A stretch of DNA of 64,000 nucleotides, from positions 1 through 64,000 of the forward strand of contig JAPYMA010000832.1 of assembly GCA_035041965.1 (NCBI GenBank). The letters are read 5' to 3'. This document shows, one piece after another, positions 42,606-55,679 of this stretch. Source of the DNA: Anisakis pegreffii. Taxonomy: Eukaryota > Nematoda > Chromadorea > Rhabditida > Anisakidae. Each line of letters starts with the position of its first letter. The stretch's first letter is position 1. The position numbers and the translations under genes were made by a program. The notes beneath the pieces are model-generated. The model was not told the origin of the DNA. It did not search any database and worked only from the letters and a program-made list of their open reading frames with translations.

Positions 42606-43129
42606 GCTGTTTTGTCACTCACTCCGACACATAAACACTCGTTGAAACTGAAATTAAAACTGCCTTAATGGTTCATTTCGACTCTTTATCTGACAATGAG
42701 CTTCGTAAACGTTCGCCGTTTATATCAATAAATGTGCGACTCAATAACACACGGCCGAATAGAATTCAACGATGACCAAAATTGCAGAATATGAAACAAA
42801 AAACCCAGAAGATTTTTAAAAAATTCAAAATTCAGATGGCTTGATTGAACACAAATATTTTGTAAAAACCATTGAATCGTTCAGAATTTCCTCATAATTT
42901 TCGTTTAGACACAGTCAAAACTTGACAACTCTTTCGAACTACGCGCAACGCAATGTTATCAGCTCTCTCACAGTACTGCTGATAGCACGGCGGTGAGAAA
43001 ATAATCTAAATATTAAAACGAATAATAACAGATAATTAGATAATAGATACAAGCCGTCGGATCATAGCCTGGTTCTGGCTCACAACATTAATCAAATTGG
43101 TACACATTCGTTCGAGCAAAATTTTCCTC

Positions 43130-43204
43130 TGAATCGAACGGGAATCGAACCCGCAACGTACCAATTACCGGTTTGGGGTTTACCTCTGAGCTACCACGGA
43201 GACC
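43130..43204 (-). tRNA. tRNA-like sequence (tRNA pseudogene or SINE head)
   Basis: Read on the minus strand, this has an A-box-like TGGTAGCTCAGAGG followed at normal tRNA distance by a perfect B box, GGTTCGATTCC, inside a 5-bp T-arm (GCGGG/CCCGT with one G-T pair). An anticodon-arm-like CCAA...TTGG encloses a possible GGT anticodon. The acceptor arms do not pair and the D-stem is weak, so it is probably not a functional tRNA. A pol III-type internal promoter fits a decayed tRNA or the head of a tRNA-derived SINE. The flanks are higher in GC than the surroundings. Confidence 0.45.
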
Positions 43205-43457
43205 GTTCAGTCTACGCCGAGGGGTTGTGCTAAGAAAGTAATCAGTTAGTTCTTCAGTGCACATAATGCGAAACTGATCTAATCAGCATCAAACGCTACA
43301 ATCAGAGCCAACTGATCTGTTCGCGATCACGATAAATCTAATATTTCCATTACATAAATCAGCAACTTTGAGGAAATAGAAGCAATTGCATCACTGCTTC
43401 AATCTACTCAATTATCAATTGTATTCAAAATCCTGCTGATAATCTTCGCATTGGGAT

Positions 43458-43501
43458 AGTGACAGTTCGCCAAGTACGAACGAAGTGACAGTTCGCCAAG
43501 T
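43458..43501. repeat. 18-bp direct repeat, 26-bp period
   Basis: AGTGACAGTTCGCCAAGT occurs at 43458-43475 and again exactly at 43484-43501. It immediately precedes the larger tandem repeat cluster. Confidence 0.7.
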
Positions 43502-43575
43502 GACGGGAGTGGGATTTTCATTTGATATATGTTCAGAAATGTGAATTTCTTACCTATTCAACGGGAATAAATCCA

Positions 43576-44048
43576 GGTAAATCATATATCATTTTGTAGC
43601 GAAGATCCAGGAGAACAAAACATAGCTGATAGATTTGTCAGTGATCAACACATGCTCGAGATTTTCGATTTCGCCTTACGGGCAAAATTGCAACAGATAC
43701 TTTCAATTGGTACCCACCCGAGAGGAAAAATTTTCAGTCATGATATATACCATGTTGTAGCTGAGATTTAGTACAACAGAAATCTGTTTCAGATTTTATC
43801 GCCAATTGTTAAGTTAAGAGAGTTATGACGTTCGGCGTGAGCAATAGTGATGTTCACTGGTCACAATTAGCATGTATATAGAAGAAATTCAAATTCTCTC
43901 TACTACGAATATAAAAATTAGGCGGAATGTTGTACACCATGTTGTAGCCGAGATTGAGTACAACAAAAATATGTTTTAGAATTCGTCGATAATTGTTAAG
44001 TTAAGAGAGTTATGACACTCGGCGTGAGCAATAGTGATGCTCACTAAT
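43576..44048 (+). repeat. Cluster of diverged tandem copies of a roughly 187-bp repeat
   Basis: Two clear copies (43741-43859 and 43929-44047) share anchors CATGTTGTAG, GTTAAGTTAAGAGAGTTAT and GGCGTGAGCAATAGTGATG, each offset by exactly 187 bp. A third, more diverged partial copy starts near 43581 (CATTTTGTAG). Substitutions without large indels between copies 2 and 3 indicate an old tandem duplication of a dispersed element. No coding capacity is seen. Confidence 0.75.
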
Positions 44049-45550
44049 ACTCTCACTATAAATTTAAAAATTTAAATTAAAATGACTATAAATTTAAACC
44101 GACTATAAACCAACCGATACTCTTCTGAAAATGTAACATGGGTGAACTTCGAGATTGACTACTTACTATTCATTTGAACAATAATATTCTTGCAGAAATG
44201 AACAGAAAGGGAAACATCCAATTGAAGAAAATAAATGAAATCAAAAAATCGCACGGTATGTGATAAAACAGTGGAATGCAATGATTTGATAATGAAATAC
44301 AAACGACAAACAAATTGTTGAATTCAAGTAAAATCTGTTTCACTATAGAACGTATAAATGAAATTTTACTGAAGGGCGAACAATTAGAAGATTACATCAC
44401 GCATATGAAACTAGAATCATGAGAGTCGAGAATCCTAAATTGTTTTCGTTTTTCAGAAATCAATCGAACGAAACGAATTTTCCTTCTATTTTGATGTGAT
44501 GCAAATGCAGATAATTGCTTAAATTAGATTCATTTGGCGATGAAATGAGGCAGAATCGATTCAATTACATCGATGACAACAACAGAAATGATGGATGATC
44601 GTGAAAAGAAAGAAAATAACAATGATAATGAATAATTATAACATAATAATGAATGGCATCAATAATAATAATATTGAACCAAAACCGGTCGGTCACTTCA
44701 TCAAACCGGTATATGTGATCGATGCCATTATTAATTAAAATATTATTCTTATCATTATTATCACCACACTTCAGCAAATAATAAATTGAACGAACGAAAC
44801 AAAAACAAACAATCGTGATAAATGGCTTTCAAAGTCACCCAATTCATCGGATATCACAATTTCCAAACATTACTAACTGTCAAATTTTCTCCACTAAACT
44901 CAAACTACTGCAGTACGCAACTGATAACTTACTGTAGCTTACAGTAACACCGCATTTCGGATGTGCCGCACACCGCAGTAATTTGTCATGTATCGTGGTA
45001 ATTTAGCCAATTATACATTACAATAGTCTATTGTATATTACGGTAAACTACTAGTACTCTGTTACAGTACTCTATTGTGCACTCCTGCAGTAGTCTGTTG
45101 CTTAATACAGTATCGTTGGATCTATTCATTCCTGGAAGTCCGTTCCGCATATCCCTTGTGAAATGAAGGAGATCCCCACTTCCCAGCCAGCTCACTAATT
45201 TCGAGTTTACATTTTTTTCATGTTTACATGTTTACTAATTACAGTGCAGTTTTCATGATAAGCATGTTCTAGGAAAATGGACAGTGAAAGCATCAGCATC
45301 AGCATTTTGAGTGAACAACATTAAAGGAAAGGCTAAACGATTTATGTATTTAGCAGATTTGTTACGCAATAATCTTGACTTGTGCTTTGCTCCATTGCAC
45401 ATCTGTTGAATGTTGGTTTCTTTGGATTATTATGTGTTGTTTTTTGAATTATGAATCGTAGTCTTAATAGTAATAATAGTAATAACAATGATAATTATAA
45501 CAATGGATAATCACAACAATAACATGTAATGTAATAATGTGCATAACAAG

Positions 45551-45566
45551 CACACACACACACACA
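45551..45566 (+). repeat. (CA)8 microsatellite
   Basis: Eight perfect CA units. Confidence 0.9.
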
Positions 45567-48500
45567 AATCATAATAAACACCGCCATCAAAAGGAAAATA
45601 CTCGAATAATTAGCGATGATTTAAAGACGATGAGACGAACATTCTGTTGTGAACATCCCTTCACATTTAATTAATCTGAATTCATCACTGCCGCTCTATA
45701 ATTTGCTCAAGCAACAACACATTCATCCATTCACTCATACGTCCGTCCCTTCTATTTGTCACTGATATTATATTCAGTCCTTCAATGGATTTGCAAATAA
45801 CCTTTTTAGTCAACATTACTCAATCCGAGTGCATAGATACTAAATTTATTTGTTTCTATTGATAATAAACTTTTGAGAATCTCATTTCGTGCTTTCTATG
45901 ATATAACAGAATAAATTCAAAGTAAGGGCAAAAATAAATTGGATGGCATTTGTAATATGCAACAATAACATTATGTGTTATCTTATCATCGTGAAGATTT
46001 CATCAGTGATAGCTTGGTCGAGCAAATTTTCGCATTGTGAAATTGAATTCATCATTGGATACTCTGAAAGTGATTTGCAGTTGGATTATCTCAGTGATCA
46101 ACCGGTTTTTCAAAGTTCCTCAATTGACGGAACTAACCAAAAAGTATGAAATTCCTAAAGAAATTCTAAAACAACTGATTTTGCATTTTCACACAAGCTG
46201 CTCAACAATACTAGACGTAATCGAATATGCTCAATTCGACTGTGTCATTGAATTTTCACGGTGATACGCTAGTGCGAAAAAGCAATTAACTGTCATGAAA
46301 TTAATAATAGTATCGATTCATCCGCTATACAATTTCAGTCAATATCATTCGCAAGAATTCCAACGAATGCTGTGCAACGAAAACTTTTCCAGACATGAAA
46401 TTAATGTCTAATATTTGGTGGAAACTCTTTCCAAAATAAAATTCACCAAAATTATGTACTCATTGCATATCCAAGCGAATTGACTTAGTTAATTCCTCCT
46501 ATAAATGTAACACAAACACACACATCGAATTATTCTCATTTCATTTGTGGTGTAATTGCAAACAAAGAGAATGAATGAATAAAATAAACTGGATAATTAA
46601 TTCCGCAATTTCGTTTCCCAATCGACCGTCGTCGTCAGTCAGTTATTATGCTGGTGAATTCTTGTTTCACCACCACCATCATCATTATGCTCGTTTTCAT
46701 CAAATCTTCAGCAACTTTCAGCAGTTTAAGTGGCGACTTCCATTATGGATTGACTGTGGAAACCCAACTATATCATTCTCTTAATTGCACACATTCAAAA
46801 TGTGACCATTAACACTAAAAGTTGCAAATGATTGAATTCAAACACAAAAAGGAAACCTCTCAAAATGATTAAAATTCAGTAACATATTCAACGGAAACTG
46901 CTCGAATTCATTCATGTTTTCCCGTTAGTTGTATCATTATCAGCGCTATATCAATCTTATCAACACTATCACGATATCCACAACTGACCTACGGGTGTTG
47001 ATTTTTCATTTACATCACTATTACCGTTTTCATTATCACAACTGATAATAGTCCGATTACGGATAACAGGTTGATGTTGTTCAATAAAACTATCACAATC
47101 ACAGTGCAAACAAAATATTATCTACTATACTATAAACGTATAATTAATGGAGGTCATCGTCCTCATCGTGGAAGGGACTGACGAGAGGGAGGGGATAAAT
47201 CTAAAATATAATATTATAAAACTAAAATCGAGTGCTCCTAGTTGTTGATTTGTGCACATGGGTCTTCATGGTGCCATCCAACCAAACCAACAACTATCCA
47301 TCCATTCTTCTTCAAACTATCATATTTAATTTCCCTTTATATAATATACATTACTATGTATAACATTGGTTACAATTAGTAGTGACCTTCGTTGTTTAAT
47401 GACAGTATTATACAATTATGAATTACATACACTATTAAAGATTATAACCCTTATCAAATTCATGTAATTTATATATGAATCAATTACATTATGTTATGCT
47501 ATAATCATGTTTATAAGACTTTTTAAATTGCCACTTCTTATTCATAACGTCAACTGATATGTACAACATACTACAGCTTTCAGCATCCCCGTGGATATTC
47601 ATTCATTTGCGTAGTGATACTTACCTAAACTATTTCATTTTGTTACCAGTATGGTTGAGTTGATTATTATTAACACTGCAAATATTCTACAATATGAGTC
47701 TTATTATCGTTATCATTAATGTAACTTACATTCTCCTATCAGTATTATTATTATCATTGATATTCATCTATCATAAGAAGTTGGATATTTGATCACCTTT
47801 CTTAGATATATTCTTGATTTCATATAAATCATATAAACGTTCTGAAAATGATTTCTAATAAAGATATAGTACGTAACTGAATAATGAATTATACAAACGA
47901 GCCCAGTGACAGTGATTAATCATGATTATGCATTATACATTATCCCGGAATTACTATTGCGCAGTTCACGAAAATGAATGTTAGGCAATATTTTGCAGTT
48001 TATAACATCGCAAATCAATGTCAAATGTGTACGTTACTGTTTGTTTACCGAGTCAGTATGCCATTCTGAATTATGATAGTATTAAACTGTCATTTGTGTG
48101 TATTTGTATTTATATGCCTCCCCTGTACAAACTTAACTCATTCATTTATGCATCCAAACAACAATGCAATAACTGCAGTCAGCAAGTTTAATTTGCTATT
48201 AAACGATGCAAACAAATTTGGTGAACGACTTCAAACTGCTATCGAAACTGCGATAACAAATACAGTAATGCCGAAAGATTTGCTTGATAAGCATCATAAC
48301 GAGAGCAATAGGTTATCACTCTTACTCAGGATCACAATCTTCCATTCTGTCCGGATACAGTGAACTATGAGACGGAACATGGGCCATTTTGGAGCGTCAG
48401 AATCACTGATTACGAATGCTTTTTCAAAATTGGCTAAACTCGACCCAATGAAGAGTAATGAAAGTGACTTCAACAAGCCTTGAGGTGATAGGGACTTTCG

Positions 48501-49437
48501 GTTGATCTGAATTTAATGTTCACACTTCGCTTGCTTTGCAAATTTATGTGGTCTGATTGCTAATGATAATACGCACATAAAGCAGTGATAAACCTTCCTC
48601 TTATTGTTAGAAGTAATCGCAAATGTAATCGCAACAAGAAATCGATCTTATTTCACTTAACAATGACATTCGATGGGTATTGTGGCCAACCGAAATTGGA
48701 TGTTTTCATCAATATGCAAATAATAATTTATGTTTATTTGCAATAGTAACGAAATGATTAATTTTGCTAAACGCGCGATTTGACACATGAAAAGGACGGA
48801 AGAACTGTCATAACATGTCAAACATAATGAAAAGACGGATTACACGAGATACAAAGACGGAAAGCTACAGAGAGGATATTTGAGATTAAGGGTGGATAAC
48901 AGTGGATGATGCACAGAAACGATGCCAGCACCCAACGTAACATATCGATAGGGACAGATAAATGTGTATTGAACATATAGGGGGGATACAGAGGAGGGGA
49001 TGAAAGAGCCAACGAGAAGAAATGTTGAACAAGATAACGATAAGATCAGATAAGAGAGATTGTTTTGATAAAAGAGAACCTTTTTTACACGAACCAACGA
49101 ACGAACGATCACATTCAATGTTTTGTTTTCTTTTTGCATCAATTTCTTTCATCAATTAATTTCCTTCCTTAATTAATTGTTTTTGTTTTGTTCATCAAAT
49201 GACGAATGATTGATCGTTGATGATTATAATCCATTTTGATTATTCATTCATCAATTCATTCATCCAACAAACTTCTTGTTTAGCAATTGCAAACATTATT
49301 GTTTGTTATTTTGGAATATCACTTATAGGAATGACATTATAGCTATATTATCAGTGTTATCACCGCTTTTACTATGATTAAAATCATTAATGTTACTAGC
49401 ATTTCTCTCGATTGTTATACTGAGTATCAATGTCATC

Positions 49438-49575
49438 GCTGCTATCATTGTTACTGCTATTATTATTGTTTTTATTACTGTTATTATTATTGTTATTATT
49501 ATTATTGTTTTTATTATTATTATCATTATTATTATTATCATTATTATCATTATTATTGTTATTATTACTATTGTG
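49438..49575 (+). repeat. Long imperfect (ATT)n tract
   Basis: About 140 bp of ATT triplets interrupted by ATC, GTT and TTT. It produces several low-complexity open frames (Ile/Val/Tyr on one strand, Asn on the other), none of them real genes. Confidence 0.9.
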
Positions 49576-50379
49576 ACCACTGCAGTTGCTACCAATACTA
49601 GTACTGATGATAATAATAAATAATAGTAATGACCATCTAAAATTATCAATCATAATTAACAAACAATCAAATGTAATAGTAAATTAAAATTTTCGAAGAA
49701 TTTTAATTAGAGGAGTGAATGAAATTTGGAGCAATTAAGTTAACTTCATTATAATTTTAGTACTGCAACACAACAACAACACCATCATCAATCACATTTC
49801 CAATTGTAATAATTTTAGGATGGGATGGCTATTTCTCCGTCTCATTCTCTGTATCTCGTTCCCTTGCAAACTCCCTCTCTCCTCTCTCTATCTTTACGCA
49901 ACTCAAAATAGTATTCTCTAATTGAAAATTTAATAACAATAAACATATTTACCCTTAAGACTTCAAGAACTTATCGTCGTGTATCATTTAAGTGTGTATA
50001 TACACAAACTGAAATAATCATATCCAGGTATATACTGACATATTCGTCCGACCATATGTAAATGGACCTATTTATTATATTATTCATAGATTTATGCATT
50101 ATTAATACTATTATTGTTATTATTACTATTGATAGTTCTTAGTATCATTATCATTACTATCAATGTTGTTATCAGTGCATCAGATTATCATTCAAAGTTA
50201 AGTTCGTCTAAGGAAGGAGATCTGTTGTTGTTTGATAAAGGATATACATAAATAAATTCGAATAAATAACATTATCTAAAAGAGGATTTAATAAGAGATA
50301 AGAAAGATTAGAGGATAGGATATAAAAGTTTTTGGAGATTGATTGTTGGATGACAGGATATCACCGAAGAGATTTAGCT

Positions 50380-50620
50380 TAAAGAGAAGTGTCAACAGAC
50401 CATGATGAGATCCGCAGTGTGAGAGGATATGCTGAGGCTATAGGAGATTCGACATAGTTTTACGGGAGAGAGTATGTTAGAGATATGTGGGATCTAGAGA
50501 GGGTTTTAGGGGGATATAGTAGAAGATGTACGGGATTTAGACAGAGTCGGGATGCATATGGTAAGAGATATGTGTGATTTAGGGAGAGTATGAGTGAGAT
50601 CAACTTAGGGGATATATTGT
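50380..50620. repeat. Purine-rich degenerate repeat tract
   Basis: A strongly purine-skewed plus strand with imperfect copies of AGAGATATGTGNGATYTAGR at 50479-50502 and 50564-50587 (85-bp offset) and repeated GGGAGAGTATG-like words. It is unlike the pyrimidine-rich ATT tracts nearby. Confidence 0.5.
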
Positions 50621-50678
50621 ATTAGTATGAATATTGCGCTCGCTCCTTCATCATTTACATTTTCAGTTATTATAATAT

Positions 50679-50705
50679 GGGAAGGAAGGGTAGGGTCGTT
50701 GGGGG
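50679..50705 (+). other. Predicted G-quadruplex motif
   Basis: Four G runs, GGG, N6, GGG, TA, GGG, N5, GGGGG, satisfy the usual G3+N1-7 rule. It is preceded by the purine-rich tract at 50380-50620. Such a motif is rare in AT-rich DNA. Confidence 0.55.
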
Positions 50706-50755
50706 AGGCAGTGCAGAAGGAGGGCCGTGGTGATCAACTAAATTTATGCATACAT

Positions 50756-50775
50756 ATTCATTCATTCATTCATTC
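50756..50775 (+). repeat. (ATTC)5 microsatellite
   Basis: Five perfect ATTC units; a (TTCAA)n run follows at 50885-50903. Confidence 0.9.
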
Positions 50776-51690
50776 GTTTATTCTTTCAATTCATTTCATT
50801 CGATTCATCATCTTCAACATATCAAATCCTTACATACATACATATATATCCATGTATATCCATCATCTCATCGTACACATTCAGTTCAATTCAATTCAAT
50901 TCAAATCTTTATTTCATTTCAACTGTGCAATACTTCCTCAACCTAATATCTTCTCCTTCTTTTGCTTTCAACAACAATAACAACAACCACAACAACAACA
51001 ACAACTCAACCTAAAATTATTCATTTGTTTCATTCGTTTCGTTTCATTTCGTTTCACACGTCTTATTTCGTTCGCTTGCTTTTAATTCAATTTGTGCACT
51101 GAATTTGCATTAGTTCTATGATTTACGTTTTACGTTGTTCACATCGCACCAATGAATTTCTTCTACACGAATTGAATAATACGCGTAACACTTTGTCAAT
51201 TCTTAAAATCGTCAAAAACACCAACAAACACAAACTCTCAATGAAAGGTTCACACATAACTTCACCAACTCTATTGATTTGATAAGGCAAAAGAACATTT
51301 TTTGACGAAACCTTTTTTTCGTTGGATTTATTTGATTTGATTTCAATTTTAGTTTCAATTTCATCTCCATTCATCTTCTCCTCCGTTCAATTTCGTCGCA
51401 TTACATCGCATTTTTTTCCAATTTTTCCAAGAATCGTCTCTCAGTAGTATTACATTCCAGCATCACTGATGAATCGTTGATAGATGAGGTACCAATTGCT
51501 TAGTGATACTTATGACTTGCCCTCAATTATGCTATCTTTTTGATGAATTCAGTCTAATCTAGTGCTCTTATCACTGTCATCACTATCAGTGGTGATAGGA
51601 CTGATAACAAACTGCATCAGTAACGTCATTGATCGTCGAAGTCATGAGAATATATGTTTTCTATACTTTGGTTTTATATTTTTAAAAAAA

Positions 51691-51721
51691 GCATTAGATT
51701 TGTGAGTAATAAATCTAATGC
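51691..51721. repeat. Perfect 11-bp hairpin with 9-nt loop
   Basis: GCATTAGATTT (51691-51701) and AAATCTAATGC (51711-51721) pair exactly. It is followed 50 bp on by the AT-only stretch at 51770-51850. Confidence 0.65.
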
Positions 51722-51769
51722 ATACTTCGGTATTATTACATTTATGAGTAGAAAATGCATTCAGGAGTT

Positions 51770-51850
51770 TTTTAATTATAATTATTGAATTATTGAAATT
51801 TAATTAATTATTAATTTAATTAAAATTAATTTAATTATTGAACATTATTT
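51770..51850. repeat. Almost pure A/T, internally palindromic stretch
   Basis: About 80 bp of nearly only A and T, built from TTAATTA and AATTTAAT words that are locally self-complementary. Candidate DNA-unwinding, scaffold-attachment or simply slippage-derived sequence; no gene. Confidence 0.45.
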
Positions 51851-54666
51851 AACAATGTTTGATCAGTGTTCACTTATCAACTAACTACTACTGATATAAT
51901 TGATAGCGATCTAAGCTGTCAGCAGCAATAAGGTAGACAAAACGAGAGAGAACAGAAATTTATGATTATTAAGCAGCAGTCGCAATCCAGATTGATCGAT
52001 CCCAAAACCGGATGAACAAATAAAGTCAGTCGGTGTGCTCGGTTTCAATTCGGTCTTTGATCAAGAACGGTTGAAATCATTTGTTTGATTCAACCAAATT
52101 CCATTGATACTACTAATCATTAACTTGCAATCAATCACCTCAAACAATTATTCCGTCGAATTGAATCAATACCAGATTTGTGTCGTTTCGAATTCGTCTC
52201 ATTTCTTTCATTTCAGCAACAACAACAACAACAACGATACTTCTAATAATAATTCTTTCTAATCTAATAATAATGATTCAATTTTTTTCATCAGCTTATT
52301 CCCCCGAATGTCTTCTAATATTAATACTAATAATAATTTCATATGCTCACTTTCGTCATCCTGAACCAGTTATCATTATACCAGTAGTTCATCTTATTCA
52401 TTCTCAACTTCATTTCGCAGAAGCACTACAATTTCATTTCATTGTTGCTTCATCAAATTACTCATTGTCAGTGCGCTCACATATTGATCAGTACAAATCT
52501 ACAACAAAATGCCAATGTCCGTTCGCTGTATTCATTATTATAATTTATCAACTAAAAGTAATCAACACATGCAAATAGGTTCAATTGAACGCATCAATCT
52601 TGTTTCTAAATCATTGATCACTTCTTTGGTCATGAATAATTCAAACAACAAAAACGCTTTTGAGAGAAGATGAATGGAATCTGAACAAAAAAAATTGAAG
52701 AATATGTTCCGTAGATGATTAATTTTTCATTGCGTCTTATTTGACGAGGCGATTGCATGAAACGAAAAACAAAACAAAGCGATTTCACGATTCCATTCCG
52801 AAACCGAATGGGCGATTGAACGCATTGTGGAATTTCTCATCGACATTCATTCAACCACTAAATGTTTGTTGTTGGCTATAGATGATTTTGAGATTCTGTG
52901 AAATCAAAATGTGAACTTTTCAAATTCGAATAATCGATGAACGATCGCGATCTTATCATTTCGACTGATCGTATACTCGATTAATGAAATGATCAACGTA
53001 ATTTTCAACTAAATTTTTGTTCATCATGAATTGTTGTACTTCAAGACTTGATTCCAATTCAGTCGTTTATTTTGCAAAATCATTTATTTACTCTGATGAA
53101 ACTTAGATTTTGAATTGTCGCTCTCAAATTTTGCTATTGACTAGCAATTTATACTTCCAGCAAGAAGTGTTCTCTTCGTGAAAGACTCCTAATACTACTT
53201 CACCCGTTCTCAGTCGCGAATGGATGCTAATTTCGAGAAAATTTAGCAAAATTATGCTCCTTCTCACATATCCTAAATCAGATATCTTCAGTGATTTATT
53301 TATTTTTTCATTCAGCAGTTACTACTCATGACGAGCTTATGCCTACCTGGTATCACCACAATATCTCATTGTTACTTCCTTAATATCCTTCCTTCTGCGC
53401 AGCTAACAGTAATGACGCTAGGAATGATCACTGTACATGAAATTCCAGCTTTGATCATTGATTCGGCGAGTACAGAGGTTCAGGGCTACTCTCCTATCTT
53501 CACTGATATTATAATAATCCCATTATGATTCGTATTGAGTGATTTAACAAGCAGTCAGTCATATGTTTCCAAATGAATGTTCAGTTTCATAACGCGCTTT
53601 CGTTGTCAAAATAAATGTAAATGTGAAACCACCATCACGAAATGTTTACGAATGCTGTTACATAAATTACATAAATGCATGAATACTAACAGAATTTATC
53701 GTTAAATTTATCATACTTATCAATGAATTTATGTATTCATCACAAATTTTGTTTAGTACTCACCCAAATTTATCAACTGTAATTGCAAATTTTTTGTATC
53801 AAAGTAAACAAATTCAATTCCTATTTATGGTTATTACTATAATTGTTGTTATCATCACATGATAACGTATTATAACATCATTTGATATATTCTATAATTT
53901 CTCTAATGTCGTAATCCTACGATAATAAATCACATGAATACATCCACAATATTATTCACATTTAGTGACGAATTTTACCTCCATAGTAAATAAACGAACG
54001 TATAATAAATATTTGCTATATATTTGTATCATGAATTTCCATTCGATATATTGAAATAACGCACAACATAAATAAGTATACTCGTATATCAATCATCAAT
54101 ATGCGTTATGTATATGCCTTAACTATGCAATAAATTTAATAATTGTAACGAAAAAAATTTTTATGCGATTATTCATTCGCATTTTTCACCTTCTCTCCAC
54201 GTTGGCATGATAATCGAGCAAGAAAGTAATCACGAATACGAACCAGCAATAATGATATTGTACGAAATGAAATGAATTGCTGACTGCTGCAAATGATTTA
54301 TTAACTTCCTCAAATAGACCACAGATGCTTAAAATTATCTCGTCAGTTATTATTAATATCTAATGCGCACTTACCCCCTCGTTTCATTCTATCTCCTTCC
54401 CAAATTTATGTTGCTCAAATGAAATTTATTCTACTCTGCCAGTCTACTATGTCCAATTCATCTGCACGAATTCATCCAGATTTGTTACAACTGCTACTTA
54501 ATTTATTACTATTCATATGATTATTCTCATCACGATTATGACTGAAGCAATGACTGTTATTATTACTGCTGTTGCTAGTGCTAGGACTGTTAGTACGATT
54601 ACTAGTATTATGGTTTCTGTTATTGTCATTAATATTATTACGAGTATTACTATTAACAGTGCTAGG

Positions 54667-54705
<39 letters not shown>
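54667..54705 (+). repeat. (ATT)13 microsatellite
   Basis: Thirteen perfect ATT units, the longest pure triplet run in the window. Confidence 0.95.
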
Positions 54706-54707
<2 letters not shown>

Positions 54708-55549
54708 ATTATTATTTTTAGTGTTATTCTGGTTATTGTTGTGACTATTATTATTGTTTTTATTATTCTTATTATCGTTGTTATGATGACTGTTATTATT
54801 GTTATTGAATAGAGTTCATATATAATCAGTTACCAAATGTGGGCATCATTTCATTATTTAACATTTTCGTGTTTATTCGCTAGTTGTTATTTCTTGCCTT
54901 AAAAGCCGTGATTTTCAAAAAGAATATTAAATTCACCTAATATACTTCATTTGAAAATGAATCTATCCACATCAGATCAATAGAGATTGTGATACGACTA
55001 GCAGGAACCTTAACGTTACTGATAACGTTCTTATCACTCGTTTAACCGTTATCAGTTGGTAACCCCAAAAAAGCACATGATCTGCTATATAACAAAAATT
55101 CCTAGTGATCTCAATCAAAGTTATCCTTAAGACGAATTGTTTAATTTGCCAATCTTTAGACTAATATTGACGTTCTCAGTGATAATGTTAACAATACTGA
55201 TAATTATGATAGCAATAGCGAACATCCAGCAGTATCATAGAAATCTTCCCATCTGATCCGATTTATATACTATGTCTTCAGACTACTATAGTCAACTACC
55301 AATATTATATTTATCTACTCATTATATCTCAGCGAAATGAATTTCTTCAAATCAATTGATTGAAGTTGAAACAGAAAATCCATCTGAAAAGTAAAATATA
55401 AGTTAAGTCTAAACAATATATGTGTATGTTTGTGAAAGTAATCGTTGTTGTTAGATATAATGTGTAACATAAATTGCACGGTATGTTAAAATTCTGATAG
55501 AATTGACTGTTTCGAGTGATAAATAACACTTAATCTGAATTGTGCATTG

Positions 55550-55679
55550 AGAGCGATTCGACGACGATCGACGTCACCGTTGTTTAGTTCAGCAACGATC
55601 GCTGTGTGGCTTGCTCACTTGCAACAATATTTGCGAGTGTGCGGACGATGATACAGACTGACTCTGGTCGAATCGCTCT
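55550..55679. repeat. GC-rich segment bounded by 13-bp perfect inverted repeats, upstream of TOX
   Basis: AGAGCGATTCGAC (55550-55562) is exactly mirrored by GTCGAATCGCTCT (55667-55679). The 104-bp interior is richer in GC and CpG than its flanks. It ends about 580 bp before the TOX start codon. It could be a small MITE or an upstream regulatory segment. No target duplication is seen. Confidence 0.5.

Noticed and set aside
49323..49662. Several open frames of 75-108 codons on both strands
   Set aside because: They are translations of the imperfect ATT tract (Ile/Val/Tyr or Asn runs) and have no independent coding signal.
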